From the NCBI GenBank assembly GCA_019120615.1, contig DWUT01000229.1:1-42593 (forward strand): 42,593 nt of DNA. The letters are read 5' to 3'. A model generated the notes under the pieces. That model searched no databases. It was not told the DNA's origin and saw nothing but the letters and a program-made list of their open reading frames with translations. This DNA is from Candidatus Mediterraneibacter norfolkensis. Lineage in GTDB: Bacteria; Bacillota; Clostridia; Lachnospirales; Lachnospiraceae. Each line of letters starts with the position of its first letter. The first letter of the stretch is position 1. Position numbers and translations under genes: made by a program. Positions 8,723 through 17,096 of this stretch are shown here, piece after piece.

Positions 8723-9430
8723 TCATCTGTATTTTTCCATTTTGTAGCCAATTCCCCACACCACCTTTACGTATCTTGGTTTCTTTGTATCGATCTCGAT
8801 CTTTTCCCGGATGTGCCGGATATGCACCATGACCGTGTTCTCCACAGCGAAGTTTGCCGACACTTCCCACACTTTCTCATAAATCTGCTCCGCGGAGAAT
8901 ACCTGTCCCAGGTTCTCCATGAGCAGAAGGAGGATCTTGTACTCCGTGGCGGTCAGACGCACCTCCTCGCCCTCGGCGATGGCGATCCGCTGTTTCTTAT
9001 CCAGCACCAGGCCGCCGTTGACGATCCGGTCCTCATCCTCTTTCGGTGCCCCGCCGCCCCAGGTGTGATACCGCCTCAGATGAGCCTTCACCCGGGCAGT
9101 GAGCTCCGACGGATTGTAGGGCTTCTCCACATAGTCGTCGGCTCCCAGCATCAGTCCTGACACCTTGTCGCTCTCTTCCGTCTTTGCCGACAGGATGATC
9201 ACCGGAATCCGGTATTTCTCCCGCAGCTTCATGAGCGCGGACAGACCGTTCATCTTCGGCATCATCACATCCAGAAGGATCAGGTCGATCCGCTTCTCCT
9301 CCAGCGCTTTTAATGCTTCCATCCCGTCGTAAGCCTTTACCGTATTGTACCCCTCGTACTTCAGCAGTTCACTGATGGAATAGACGATCTCTTTGTTGTC
9401 ATCCACCACCAGGATCGTTTCCTGTTCCAT
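8723..9430 (-). CDS. OmpR-family response regulator, VanR-like
   Basis: A 235-residue regulator. The receiver domain has Asp54 in LILLDVMMPKMNG as phospho-acceptor, acidic residues VVDDN near the start and Lys in YVEKPYNP. The C-terminal winged helix (about 130-235) has LTATEYKILLLLMENLGQVF and VMVHIRHIREKIE, the OmpR/PhoB DNA-binding fold. An excellent RBS (GGGGGAGATGC) precedes the ATG. It is first in the operon with the kinase. Its own promoter has an 11-bp direct repeat just upstream of the -35, a probable autoregulatory site. Confidence 0.93.
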   Translation of the reverse strand: MEQETILVVDDNKEIVYSISELLKYEGYNTVKAYDGMEALKALEEKRIDLILLDVMMPKMNGLSALMKLREKYRIPVIILSAKTEESDKVSGLMLGADDYVEKPYNPSELTARVKAHLRRYHTWGGGAPKEDEDRIVNGGLVLDKKQRIAIAEGEEVRLTATEYKILLLLMENLGQVFSAEQIYEKVWEVSANFAVENTVMVHIRHIREKIEIDTKKPRYVKVVWGIGYKMEKYR

Positions 9431-9469
9431 GCATCTCCCCCGTTTCTTCTTTTTATGTTCATATAAAAT

Positions 9470-9520
9470 ATAATAGACAGGGCTTAAAAAAACCTCAACG
9501 CAATTCTTAAAAAATTCTTA
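9470..9520 (-). promoter_or_regulatory. Promoter of the VanRS-like operon with tandem regulator site
   Basis: On the minus strand, -35 TTGAGG (9498-9493) and -10 TATTAT (9475-9470) are separated by exactly 17 bp. Immediately upstream, AATTCTTA (plus-strand reading) occurs at 9502-9509 and again at 9513-9520. The period is 11 bp, the spacing expected for an OmpR-family dimer binding one face of the helix. Its position next to the -35 suggests activation by the encoded regulator. Confidence 0.65.
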
Positions 9521-9613
9521 TCATTCCGACACAGTCCGCTTGTTATTTCAGGACAAGTACGTTAAACTAATCTGTAACAGCAGCAAAACTTCTGAGAGGA
9601 GTGTGTCAGCAAA

Positions 9614-11329
9614 ATGACTGAGAATATGGATAAGAAAAAAATTCCGATCGGGATTGAAAATTTTGAAAAAATTCGGAAAGATGATTTCTATTACATCGAT
9701 AAGACCGGTCTGCTCCGGGAACTTCTGAATAACTGGGGAGAAGTAAATCTTTTTACCCGTCCGAGACGTTTTGGAAAATCTCTGAATATGAGCATGCTGA
9801 AAAGTTTCTTAGAACTTGGAAGCGATGCCGGGCTGTTTGAAGGTCTTGAAATCTCAGAAGAAACGGAATTGTGCCGTGAGTATCAGGGGCAGTTTCCAGT
9901 TGTCTCTGTTTCGCTGAAAGATGTGGAGGCAGATGATTTTATCTCCGCCAGATCCAGAATGTGTTCGATCATCGGGAACGAGGCGCTCCGCTTTGGATTT
10001 CTGGCGCAGAGCGAAGCGCTCTCCGACACGGAAAAAAGAAGATACAGTGGGCTGATCCATACGGATGATCAAGGAGAGTTCCTGATGTCAGAGGAAATAC
10101 TCACAGGCAGTCTCCTGACCCTGTCCGCTCTTCTCCATAAACATTATGGCAAAAAAGTGATCGTTCTGATCGATGAATATGATGTGCCTCTGGCAAAGGC
10201 AAACGAGAACGGTTATTATGATCAAATGGTCTCCCTGATCCGCAGCATGTTCAGCCGGGTTCTCAAGACAAACAGCAGTCTGTATTTTGCGGTCATGACC
10301 GGTTGCCTCCGCGTGGCAAAGGAAAGTATCTTTACAGGACTCAACAACATCAAAGTCCTCTCTGTCACTGACGTCCGGTTTGACGAATATTTCGGTTTTA
10401 CTGACAGCGAAGTGCGGGAACTCTTAGATTATTACGAGCTGTCCCGCCACTATGAGACAATCCGGGAATGGTATGACGGATATCATTTCGGGGGCATTGA
10501 CGTTTACTGCCCGTGGGATGTAATCTGCTACTGTGACAAACTGCGTGCAGATGACCGTGCCCTCCCGGAAGACTACTGGAAAAACACAAGCAGTAATGAT
10601 GTGATCCGACATTTTCTTGAACAGGCGCGGGGTATGACAAAAAGAGAAATTGAAGACCTGATATCCGGAGGTACAGTGACAAAAGTCATAAATCAGGAAC
10701 TGACATACAAGGATCTGTATTCTTCCATTGATAATATGTGGAGTGTTCTGTTTACTACAGGCTATCTGACACAGCGAGGCAGACCGGACGGGAAAAATCT
10801 GACCCTTGCCATCCCGAACAGGGAGATACAGGATATCTTTACAGAACAGATCAGTTCATGGTTTCTTGAGACCGCCCGCAGAGACGGAAGTACACTCAGC
10901 GCGTTCTGCCGAGCATTTCAGGAAGGCGACGCCGCAGAGGTGGAGAATCGTTTCAATGAATATCTGAGAAAGACCATCAGTGTACGCGATACAGCTGCGC
11001 GAAGAGAACAGAAAGAGAATTTTTATCACGGACTGCTTCTCGGGCTCCTCGGCTTTAAAGATTCCTGGTATGTCTTGTCCAACCGTGAATCCGGGACAGG
11101 GTACAGTGATATTCTTATAGAAATTGATGAACAGAAGCTGGGAATCGTAATCGAAGTCAAATATTCTGAAAAAGAGGATCTCAGCAGGGGATGTGATTCT
11201 GCGCTTGAGCAGATCCGCGAACGTGACTATACCTCCATGCTTGAGGACGACGGGATGAAGTCGATCCTGGAATACGGGATCGCCTGTCACGGAAAGAAAT
11301 GCATGGTAAAGGTCCGGGACTCCCGGTAA
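9614..11329 (+). CDS. AAA-ATPase-like / PD-(D/E)XK nuclease-fold protein
   Basis: A 571-residue two-domain protein of a family abundant in gut Clostridia and Bacteroidetes, of unknown role. The N-terminal AAA-like domain (AAA-ATPase_like, PF09820 type) has a P-loop variant RPRRFGKSL with Lys55 and a Walker B VIVLIDEYD (Asp187, Glu188). The C-terminus carries a PD-(D/E)XK motif (PF08011 type): Asp499 in GYSDILIEI and Glu514-x-Lys516 in IVIEVKYS. Residues needed for ATP binding and metal-dependent nuclease chemistry therefore look intact. It stands alone, divergent from the VanRS-like operon, and ends in a strong terminator. Possible roles are defence or DNA/RNA processing; nothing here decides. 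Confidence 0.85.
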   Translation: MTENMDKKKIPIGIENFEKIRKDDFYYIDKTGLLRELLNNWGEVNLFTRPRRFGKSLNMSMLKSFLELGSDAGLFEGLEISEETELCREYQGQFPVVSVSLKDVEADDFISARSRMCSIIGNEALRFGFLAQSEALSDTEKRRYSGLIHTDDQGEFLMSEEILTGSLLTLSALLHKHYGKKVIVLIDEYDVPLAKANENGYYDQMVSLIRSMFSRVLKTNSSLYFAVMTGCLRVAKESIFTGLNNIKVLSVTDVRFDEYFGFTDSEVRELLDYYELSRHYETIREWYDGYHFGGIDVYCPWDVICYCDKLRADDRALPEDYWKNTSSNDVIRHFLEQARGMTKREIEDLISGGTVTKVINQELTYKDLYSSIDNMWSVLFTTGYLTQRGRPDGKNLTLAIPNREIQDIFTEQISSWFLETARRDGSTLSAFCRAFQEGDAAEVENRFNEYLRKTISVRDTAARREQKENFYHGLLLGLLGFKDSWYVLSNRESGTGYSDILIEIDEQKLGIVIEVKYSEKEDLSRGCDSALEQIRERDYTSMLEDDGMKSILEYGIACHGKKCMVKVRDSR

Positions 11330-11360
11330 CCAGTCCTTACAGAAATGAAAAGAAAGCAGA

Positions 11361-11403
11361 AAAGGCAGCGCACTGATCCTCACTTCAGTCCGCTGCCTTT
11401 TTT
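11361..11403. terminator. Bidirectional intrinsic terminator
   Basis: A long hairpin: outer stem AAAGGCAGCG (11361-11370) with CGCTGCCTTT (11391-11400), inner stem ACTGA/TCAGT, and an 8-nt loop. On the plus strand it runs into six Ts (11398-11403); on the minus strand into TTTTCTGCTTTC. It sits between convergent genes ending at 11329 and 11407, so it can serve both. Confidence 0.85.
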
Positions 11404-11406
11404 CAG

Positions 11407-12144
11407 TCACGCCTGTGCCTTCACATCCTTCTTCTTAAGCCACAGCACTGCCGCCCCGGCAAACACTGCGAAGAACACCGCCACGCTCCCCAGGAACGGG
11501 ACCGGGTTCCCTCCCAGAATATCCTCCGACTTATTCGAATTCATCCCTGCCATCATAAGGGAGTAGGGCCAATAAAGTTCCCATCCTTTATTTATGAAGA
11601 GAAATCCAATGATGCTCCCTGCCAGCGCAATACCTATGGGCACGGCAAAGCTCCGGATGACCATGGACAGCAAAAGCTGCAGCGTCCCGATCGCCGCGGC
11701 GGCAAGAGTTCCCCGGAGCATCCACAGCACCGTATCCAGCGGCGCCACACCCGGGAGCCCGCAGAGTTTTCCACAGACAATATACAGGAGAAAGACCCAG
11801 ACCTGGGTAAACAGTGTGACCCGGAAGATTACCGCCAGCTTTCCCAGAAATACGTCCCGCACCGGAACCGGCGCCGTCATCAGCACATTCCAGTTGCTGT
11901 TCAGATGCTCCAGCCGCCACAGGTAGGAGCAGTAGAGAGCGATCAGAGGCGCGTAGAACAGCCAGGAGTAAAACAGGGTAAACTGAGTCCAGAGAGAGTA
12001 CCACTCCTCCGTCAGCAGCCCCACGTTGTTCAGATAGTTGGCGGTTCCCATGACCGCCGGGATGATGGGGATAAAAATGCAGGCGCACCAGATAATAGAA
12101 TGTTTCAGTTTCATATTTTCCGCCTTGATACATCGAAGCAACAT
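11407..12144 (-). CDS. ABC transporter permease, lantibiotic-immunity (MutG/LanG) type
   Basis: A 245-residue membrane protein with about six hydrophobic segments, the second permease of a three-gene ABC exporter. The arrangement ATPase-permease-permease, beside a dedicated regulator/kinase pair, matches LanFEG-type immunity transporters and the Cpr system of clostridia. These remove lantibiotics and other cationic peptides from the membrane. The visible motif region WRLEHLNSNWNVLMTAPV is typical of this permease class. It starts 3 bases after the stop of the preceding permease, with GGAAGTG as RBS, and ends at a bidirectional terminator. The peptide recognised is unknown. Confidence 0.85.
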   Translation of the reverse strand: MLLRCIKAENMKLKHSIIWCACIFIPIIPAVMGTANYLNNVGLLTEEWYSLWTQFTLFYSWLFYAPLIALYCSYLWRLEHLNSNWNVLMTAPVPVRDVFLGKLAVIFRVTLFTQVWVFLLYIVCGKLCGLPGVAPLDTVLWMLRGTLAAAAIGTLQLLLSMVIRSFAVPIGIALAGSIIGFLFINKGWELYWPYSLMMAGMNSNKSEDILGGNPVPFLGSVAVFFAVFAGAAVLWLKKKDVKAQA

Positions 12145-12147
12145 CTC

Positions 12148-13008
12148 TTACACTTCCTTTCTTAAAAAAATCCATTTTCCAATCAGGTAGATCACCGCTC
12201 CGGCAATGAGGAATCCGATGAAAGATACCGCCGGAAGCGGCTGGTAATACAGATATATCGCCTCGTCCGTCGTTCTCTGCCAGTCCACTCCCGCTACGGA
12301 GAAGATCCCGAAGTATCCCCACAGCACCAGGCGGTTCACCGCCGCCGGAAAGAACATGGAGAACAGTCCCAGGAATCCTCCCGCGATCCCCACGATCAGC
12401 GGCAGGATCTGATTGTCGCTGATCAGAGAGAGCACATGCTGGATACTCAGGATCACAGCTCCCACCGCTGTCATGGCGATGAAATGCTCCGCAAACATGT
12501 CCGGACGGATCCGTTCCGTAAATCCCATCACCTTTCCCAGAAGGATCAGTCCCAGCGTCTCCCCCGCGCTGAAGACAATAAGGTATTTCAGTTCAAACAG
12601 ATATTTTATGTCGTAAAATCTCCCCGGTTTTTCCAGTGTGTAAAGCAGCTTCAGCGTGTTTCCCTTGATCTCCATGTCACAGAGCCGGCTTGCCACCACC
12701 GAGAGCATCACCGGCATGAAAATAGCATTCATCGTGGACATACTGTAGAGAAAATACTGGTATCCTGTCGCCAGGTCCATGTCATCAAAGTTTCGCACCG
12801 ATGCCAGAGTCCACAGAAGGAGCAGCGCCAGAAAACTGACCGGCACAAGCCAGACATACCGGGTACGCAGTTTTCTCTGCTCCGCAAGGAAAAGATGCTG
12901 CCGCGATACCGCCTGCTTCCGTGCATCCTGTTCCTGCGTTTCCCTCCTCTGTGCCGCCGGTCTCATGCCGCTCTTTTTTCCCTCTTTTCCACTCATAATC
13001 CTGCTCAT
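12148..13008 (-). CDS. ABC transporter permease, lantibiotic-immunity (MutE/LanE) type
   Basis: A 286-residue permease. A basic, polar N-terminal stretch of about 48 residues is followed by six hydrophobic segments, with CDMEIKGNTLKLLYTLEKP between helices 2 and 3, a pattern shared with MutE/EpiE proteins. The start overlaps the ATPase stop as ATGA (13005-13008). Internal ATG codons at residues 5 and 15 could be the true start, since the polar N-terminal extension is longer than usual. It should form a heterodimeric membrane channel with the next permease. Confidence 0.83.
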   Translation of the reverse strand: MSRIMSGKEGKKSGMRPAAQRRETQEQDARKQAVSRQHLFLAEQRKLRTRYVWLVPVSFLALLLLWTLASVRNFDDMDLATGYQYFLYSMSTMNAIFMPVMLSVVASRLCDMEIKGNTLKLLYTLEKPGRFYDIKYLFELKYLIVFSAGETLGLILLGKVMGFTERIRPDMFAEHFIAMTAVGAVILSIQHVLSLISDNQILPLIVGIAGGFLGLFSMFFPAAVNRLVLWGYFGIFSVAGVDWQRTTDEAIYLYYQPLPAVSFIGFLIAGAVIYLIGKWIFLRKEV

Positions 13009-13925
13009 AAGCTCACCTTCTTTCCGGTCAGCTTCAGGAAGATGTCTTCCAGACTCATCTGCTGTTCTTCCAGCCGGAGCAGTCCGATATCATGATCGGA
13101 GAGGATCCGTCCGCACCGGAGGACCTTCGCATCCTCCACCGAATCCAGGAGCAGCTCTCCGCTCTCCGTATTCTGTCTCACTGGAAGCTCCGCCCGGGCC
13201 AGGATGCGGTACGCCCTCCCGTCGTCTGTGGTACGGATCCGGATCCTGGTCCGGCTGTGCTGATGGAGGCTTGCCAGGGAGTCCTGGAAAAGGAGTTCGC
13301 CCTGATTGATGATCCCCACATGAGTCGCCATCTGATCAATCTCACTCAGAAGATGGCTGGACACAAGGACTGTCATGCCGAACCGTTCCGGCAGAGAACA
13401 GATCAGCTCTCTCATCTCCTGGATTCCCGCCGGATCCAGCCCGTTGGTAGGCTCATCCAGAAGGAGCAGCCTGGGACGTCCCAGAAGCGCTGCCGCGAGC
13501 CCCAGCCTCTGCTTCATCCCGAGGGAATAATTTTTCACTTTTTTATCCTGCTGATTCTCCATCCGCACGGTTTTCAGGACCGAGTCGATCTCCGACTCCG
13601 GGATTCCTTTCAGGGTGCAGATAATCTGGAGATTTTCCCGCCCACTCAAGTGTCCGTAGTGTGCCGGGGACTCGATCAGGGAACCGGTATGTTTCAGTAT
13701 CTTCAGCCGGTTTTTCTCCTCCAGCGGAGCTCCGAATATCCGGATCTCCCCGTCGGTGGGCTTCGCAAGTCCTAAAAGCATCTTCATGGTCGTGGATTTT
13801 CCCGCGCCATTTGGTCCCAGGAAGCCGTAGATGCTTCCCGCAGGAACGCACAGATCCAGGTTTTTCACCACATACTTCTTTCCGTATCTCTTCGTCAGAG
13901 AATCTGTTGTTATGATATGTTCCAT
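13005..13925 (-). CDS. ABC transporter ATP-binding protein, BcrA/LanF type
   Basis: A 306-residue ATPase. Walker A is GPNGAGKST (about residues 37-45), the signature region is YSLGMKQRLGLA, and Walker B is LLLLDEPTNGLD followed by the switch His in VLVSSHLLSE. The C-terminal ~85 residues are the accessory region found in BcrA/lantibiotic-immunity ATPases. It is the first gene of the leftward operon with the two permeases and is divergent from the regulator at 14155. It should energise removal of a membrane-active peptide. Confidence 0.92.
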   Translation of the reverse strand: MEHIITTDSLTKRYGKKYVVKNLDLCVPAGSIYGFLGPNGAGKSTTMKMLLGLAKPTDGEIRIFGAPLEEKNRLKILKHTGSLIESPAHYGHLSGRENLQIICTLKGIPESEIDSVLKTVRMENQQDKKVKNYSLGMKQRLGLAAALLGRPRLLLLDEPTNGLDPAGIQEMRELICSLPERFGMTVLVSSHLLSEIDQMATHVGIINQGELLFQDSLASLHQHSRTRIRIRTTDDGRAYRILARAELPVRQNTESGELLLDSVEDAKVLRCGRILSDHDIGLLRLEEQQMSLEDIFLKLTGKKVSL

Positions 13926-14021
13926 GGTATTGTCTCTCCTTTCATCGCCGCGGCGGGATGCTAAAGACAGCTGACTGAATTTCTGCCGCGCTCGTCTCCG
14001 CCTTTGTCCGGCTTCTCCTAC

Positions 14022-14119
14022 AGTGTAGAGGTCACCGCTTATCCGGCGATGAAGGTCACCTTATTTTTACCTTAATTCCAGCAAAATCCGGTCCCCTCTC
14101 ATCTTATCCGTGCTATACT
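14022..14119. promoter_or_regulatory. Divergent control region with 11-bp direct repeats
   Basis: The 229 bases between the ABC operon and its regulator hold two repeat types. ACCTTA occurs at 14058-14063 and 14069-14074 (period 11). AGGTCACC occurs at 14029-14036 and 14053-14060 (period 24). A rightward -10 TATACT lies at 14114-14119 and a leftward TACACT at 14027-14022; neither has a recognisable -35, as expected for activated promoters. The 11-bp repeat fits binding by the OmpR-type regulator encoded at 14155. Confidence 0.5.
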
Positions 14120-14154
14120 CTGAACAGAAAACTATCCGGAAGGAGACGATATCA

Positions 14155-14976
14155 ATGAACCTGTACGACAGCAGGATCCTGCTCGTAGATGACAATATAG
14201 AACTTGCGGACATGGTCCGGGATATGCTGAGGAGGAACGGCTACGCCCATGTTTCCTGCGCCCACACCTGTGAAGAGGCGATGCGCGTGTTCCGAGGAGA
14301 GTCGCCCCAGCTCGTGATCCTGGACATCATGCTCCCCGACGGGGACGGCTTCACCCTGTTCCGGAGGATCCGGGATATCTCCGATGTACCGATCCTGTTT
14401 CTCTCAGCAAAGGACGAGGACAATGACCGTCTCTTCGGTCTGGGTCTTGGAGCCGACGATTATATCACCAAACCGTTCCTCTCCCAGGAGCTGCTCCTGC
14501 GGGTAAATGCAGTGCTGAAGCGGACCTATTTTCCCTCCACCCGGATGCCCTACTCTTCCGGTGGAAATGTCCCAGGGGGATCCGTGAACCGGTCCGGCGA
14601 TCCTCACTTCCCGGATTCCGGCTTCAGTCCATCCGCTCCCGGGGAGCCGGATGTCCTCATACTTGGAGAGCACCGCATCTCCTTCGCGGAGGCGTCTGTG
14701 ACTTTCCGTGGAAAGACCACATCCTTCACCGCAAAAGAACTCCAGCTCCTGAGAAAACTGGCACAGAACCGGGGAAACATCGTCACCTTTGACGCTCTCT
14801 GCATGGCTGTGTGGGGAGATTCCTACTACGGTTACGAGAACACACTGATGGTACATATCCGTCATATCCGGGAGAAAATCGAGGATGATCCCTCATCCCC
14901 GAAATGGCTTCTGACTGCCCGGGGACTGGGATATCGTCTGAAGAAAGATGAGAAGAACGATGAAAAGCCTGTTTAA
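14155..14976 (+). CDS. OmpR-family response regulator of the ABC exporter
   Basis: A 273-residue regulator. The receiver domain has Asp57 in LVILDIMLPDGDG and Lys in YITKPFL. The winged-helix domain at the end has FTAKELQLLRKLAQNRGN and LMVHIRHIREKIED. Between them is an unusually long linker (about residues 124-165) rich in Ser, Gly and Pro, with the total well above the usual ~230. I chose ATG 14155 because AAGGAGA lies about 8 bases upstream; an ORF start at 14110 lies upstream of that RBS. It overlaps the kinase gene by 17 bases. Likely targets are its own operon and the divergent transporter. Confidence 0.92.
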   Translation: MNLYDSRILLVDDNIELADMVRDMLRRNGYAHVSCAHTCEEAMRVFRGESPQLVILDIMLPDGDGFTLFRRIRDISDVPILFLSAKDEDNDRLFGLGLGADDYITKPFLSQELLLRVNAVLKRTYFPSTRMPYSSGGNVPGGSVNRSGDPHFPDSGFSPSAPGEPDVLILGEHRISFAEASVTFRGKTTSFTAKELQLLRKLAQNRGNIVTFDALCMAVWGDSYYGYENTLMVHIRHIREKIEDDPSSPKWLLTARGLGYRLKKDEKNDEKPV

Positions 14977-16345
14977 GATCATAAGGCGCTACATTTCCAG
15001 CACCATACTGCTTGTTGTCTTTGTCGTGGTGCTCAACATCCTTGCACTGTCTTATGTAGCGCTGCAGTACGAGGAAGGACTCAATAAGATGGAAGGAACC
15101 TCTTCTACTTCCGTGTCCCGGCAGATGGAGGATATTGCGTCCCAGCTCACAGAAACACCGGAAGGATGGCAGATCTCTGAGCAGGGCATCGACATCCTGA
15201 ACGAGAATCAATATATCTGGGGAATGCTTCTGGATGAAAACGGAGATGCAGTCTGGGAATGGCAGCTCCCGGATGAGTTTCCCCGCTCTTATTCTCTGGC
15301 GGACGTAGCGTCCTTCAGCCGATGGTATCTGAAAGATTATCCGGTGCGGGTATGGGAATACGGGAAAGGGCTCCTTGTACTGGGGCAGGATCCGGGCCGT
15401 TTTTTCCGGGTCATCCTGGTCTTCAACAACGTCTATCTGGACGCGCTCTACCAGTACATCGTTATATTTGTTGCGCTGAATTCGATCCTGATCTTCGGCC
15501 TGACGCTCTGGTTCGGTTATCGCTTTTACCGCTCCCTCCGCCCCCTCGCCCGGGGCGTCGACGCCCTTGCCGAGAGCCGTCCTGTCCTGCTGTCGGAAAA
15601 AGGGATAACGGAAGAACTTGCCCGGAAACTGAACCAGACCTCCCGTATACTGGAACGCCAGTCCGAAAAGCTTCGGCAGCGTGACAATGCCCGTACGGAG
15701 TGGATCTCCGGCGTCTCCCACGACATCCGCACGCCCCTCGCCCTGATCACCGGATACGCTGAGGCGCTGGCCGCAGAAGAAACACTCTCTCCGGAAAATC
15801 ATCAGCGCGCAGAGAGTATCCGCAGGCAGAGCCTGATCATCCGGCAACTCATCTCAGACCTGAACCTGACTTCCAAGCTGGAGTACAATGCCCAGCCTCT
15901 CCACATGGAGGAATACAGTCCGGCCGTTCTCCTCCGCGAGATCGCGGCGGATTATTATAATGAAGGGCTACAGGAATGTTATGAGATCGATGTAAAGATT
16001 TCGGATGAGGCGGAACAGATCCGCCTGACCGGAGACACCGGCCTGATGAAACGTGCACTGAGAAATGTGATCGGCAACAGCATCCGGCATAATCCAGACG
16101 GCTGCCGGATCAGTGCCTGTCTTCTTTCAGACACGGGAAAAGTGATCTGGCGCTTCTCCGATTCCGGCCCCGGGATCCCGAAAGCAGTCGTGGATGTGCT
16201 CCAGGGGCGGGCGGAGGAAAACAGCAGCCTGCACATCATGGGGCTTCGTATCGTTGTCCAGATCATCTCAGCACATGGAGGACGGATCCGGTTTCCGCGG
16301 AACGGGGACGGGGCTTACGGGGTGGAATTTATCCTGCCTGAATAG
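14960..16345 (+). CDS. Sensor histidine kinase of the ABC exporter
   Basis: A HisKA-type kinase of about 461 residues. Membrane helices lie at about residues 12-33 and 158-182, bracketing an extracytoplasmic domain of about 125 residues. A HAMP-like segment (RSLRPLARGVDALAESR) follows. His254 in SGVSHDIRTPLALITGY is the phospho-acceptor. The ATPase has NVIGNSIRHN, FSDSGPGIP and a shortened lid HIMGLRIVVQI. An alternative ATG at 14948 adds four residues (MRRT); 14960 has GAGAAG at better spacing. It overlaps the regulator by 17 bases. By analogy with CprK- or LanK-like systems it probably responds to antimicrobial peptides. Confidence 0.9.
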   Translation: MKSLFKIIRRYISSTILLVVFVVVLNILALSYVALQYEEGLNKMEGTSSTSVSRQMEDIASQLTETPEGWQISEQGIDILNENQYIWGMLLDENGDAVWEWQLPDEFPRSYSLADVASFSRWYLKDYPVRVWEYGKGLLVLGQDPGRFFRVILVFNNVYLDALYQYIVIFVALNSILIFGLTLWFGYRFYRSLRPLARGVDALAESRPVLLSEKGITEELARKLNQTSRILERQSEKLRQRDNARTEWISGVSHDIRTPLALITGYAEALAAEETLSPENHQRAESIRRQSLIIRQLISDLNLTSKLEYNAQPLHMEEYSPAVLLREIAADYYNEGLQECYEIDVKISDEAEQIRLTGDTGLMKRALRNVIGNSIRHNPDGCRISACLLSDTGKVIWRFSDSGPGIPKAVVDVLQGRAEENSSLHIMGLRIVVQIISAHGGRIRFPRNGDGAYGVEFILPE

Positions 16346-16395
16346 AGCGGAGGGGAGATAATTTTTCTCCCCTCCCTGTGCCGGTCCGCTTTTTT
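16345..16395 (+). terminator. Terminator after the regulator-kinase operon
   Basis: A nested hairpin. The inner 10-bp stem is GGAGGGGAGA (16349-16358) with TCTCCCCTCC (16366-16375). The outer pairs AGCGGA and TCCGCT (ending 16390) lead straight into TTTTTTG. It lies directly after the kinase stop and before the convergent decarboxylase gene. Confidence 0.75.
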
Positions 16396-16408
16396 GTTCT
16401 CACCGCCC

Positions 16409-17038
16409 TCATCCATGAATCATATTATAAATTTTTTTCGCTTCATTTCTTTGATCTGCCGCATTCATTATGGCTCCCCCTGTAATGACTATATCCGGTT
16501 TTTCCGCTATGATTTCCGGCAACATTTCATATCCGATACCCCCGGATATAGCCGTTTGCGCTCTGTTGACGGTTCCCTTTATTTTTCTTAGACTTTCCAG
16601 CGGAGCGCCCACACTGTCCCTTAAATCATATGATGTATGTACGCCAATATACCTCGCGCCCAGTTCGTCGATTTCTCTGCTCCTTGTTTCAACATCGGAA
16701 ACACAGATCATATCCACAAATGTTTCTTTTCCGTATTCCTCCGCGGCCCGGACCCCCCCCCGGATTGTTTCGTTTGCAGCAACGCCCAACACCGTCACGA
16801 TATCCGCCCCTGCATTAAATATCATCTGTGCAAGAGGCTGTCCGCCGTCCATCAGTTTCACATCTGACAGCAATATCAAATCCGGATATTGTTCTTTTAG
16901 CGTTTTGATCGCTCTGACCCCTTCACTGATCATCAGTCCCGTTCCCAATTCCGCGATATCCACATATGGATATACATTTGCAAGCGTACTGAGCGCCGTT
17001 TCGATGTCATTGCAGTCTAATGCTATTTGAAGTCTCAT
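16409..17038 (-). CDS. OMPDC-superfamily decarboxylase/aldolase (3-keto-L-gulonate-6-P decarboxylase or hexulose-6-P synthase type)
   Basis: A 209-residue TIM barrel of the orotidine-monophosphate decarboxylase suprafamily. The DxKxxD signature is visible in LLSDVKLMDGG, and ISGGI forms a phosphate-binding loop. Family members either decarboxylate 3-keto-L-gulonate 6-phosphate to L-xylulose 5-phosphate (UlaD, SgbH) or condense ribulose 5-phosphate with formaldehyde (HPS). The adjacent pentulose-type kinase and L-xylulose-type epimerase favour the first. The start at 17038 has CGGAGGG about 9 bases upstream; a longer ORF to 17059 lacks this spacing. It is the last gene of the leftward sugar operon. 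Confidence 0.82.
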   Translation of the reverse strand: MRLQIALDCNDIETALSTLANVYPYVDIAELGTGLMISEGVRAIKTLKEQYPDLILLSDVKLMDGGQPLAQMIFNAGADIVTVLGVAANETIRGGVRAAEEYGKETFVDMICVSDVETRSREIDELGARYIGVHTSYDLRDSVGAPLESLRKIKGTVNRAQTAISGGIGYEMLPEIIAEKPDIVITGGAIMNAADQRNEAKKIYNMIHG

Positions 17039-17096
17039 TTCAGTCCCTCCGTTATTCAATTACTTCTAAGCTGCTATATCCTTTTCAAAATTAAAG

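Noticed and set aside
8381-9160. 259-residue open frame on the plus strand
   Set aside because: Opposite the VanR-like regulator and kinase; low-complexity Ser/Pro/His translation.
14783-15847. 354-residue open frame on the minus strand
   Set aside because: Antisense to the regulator end and the histidine kinase with intact motifs; no RBS or domain.
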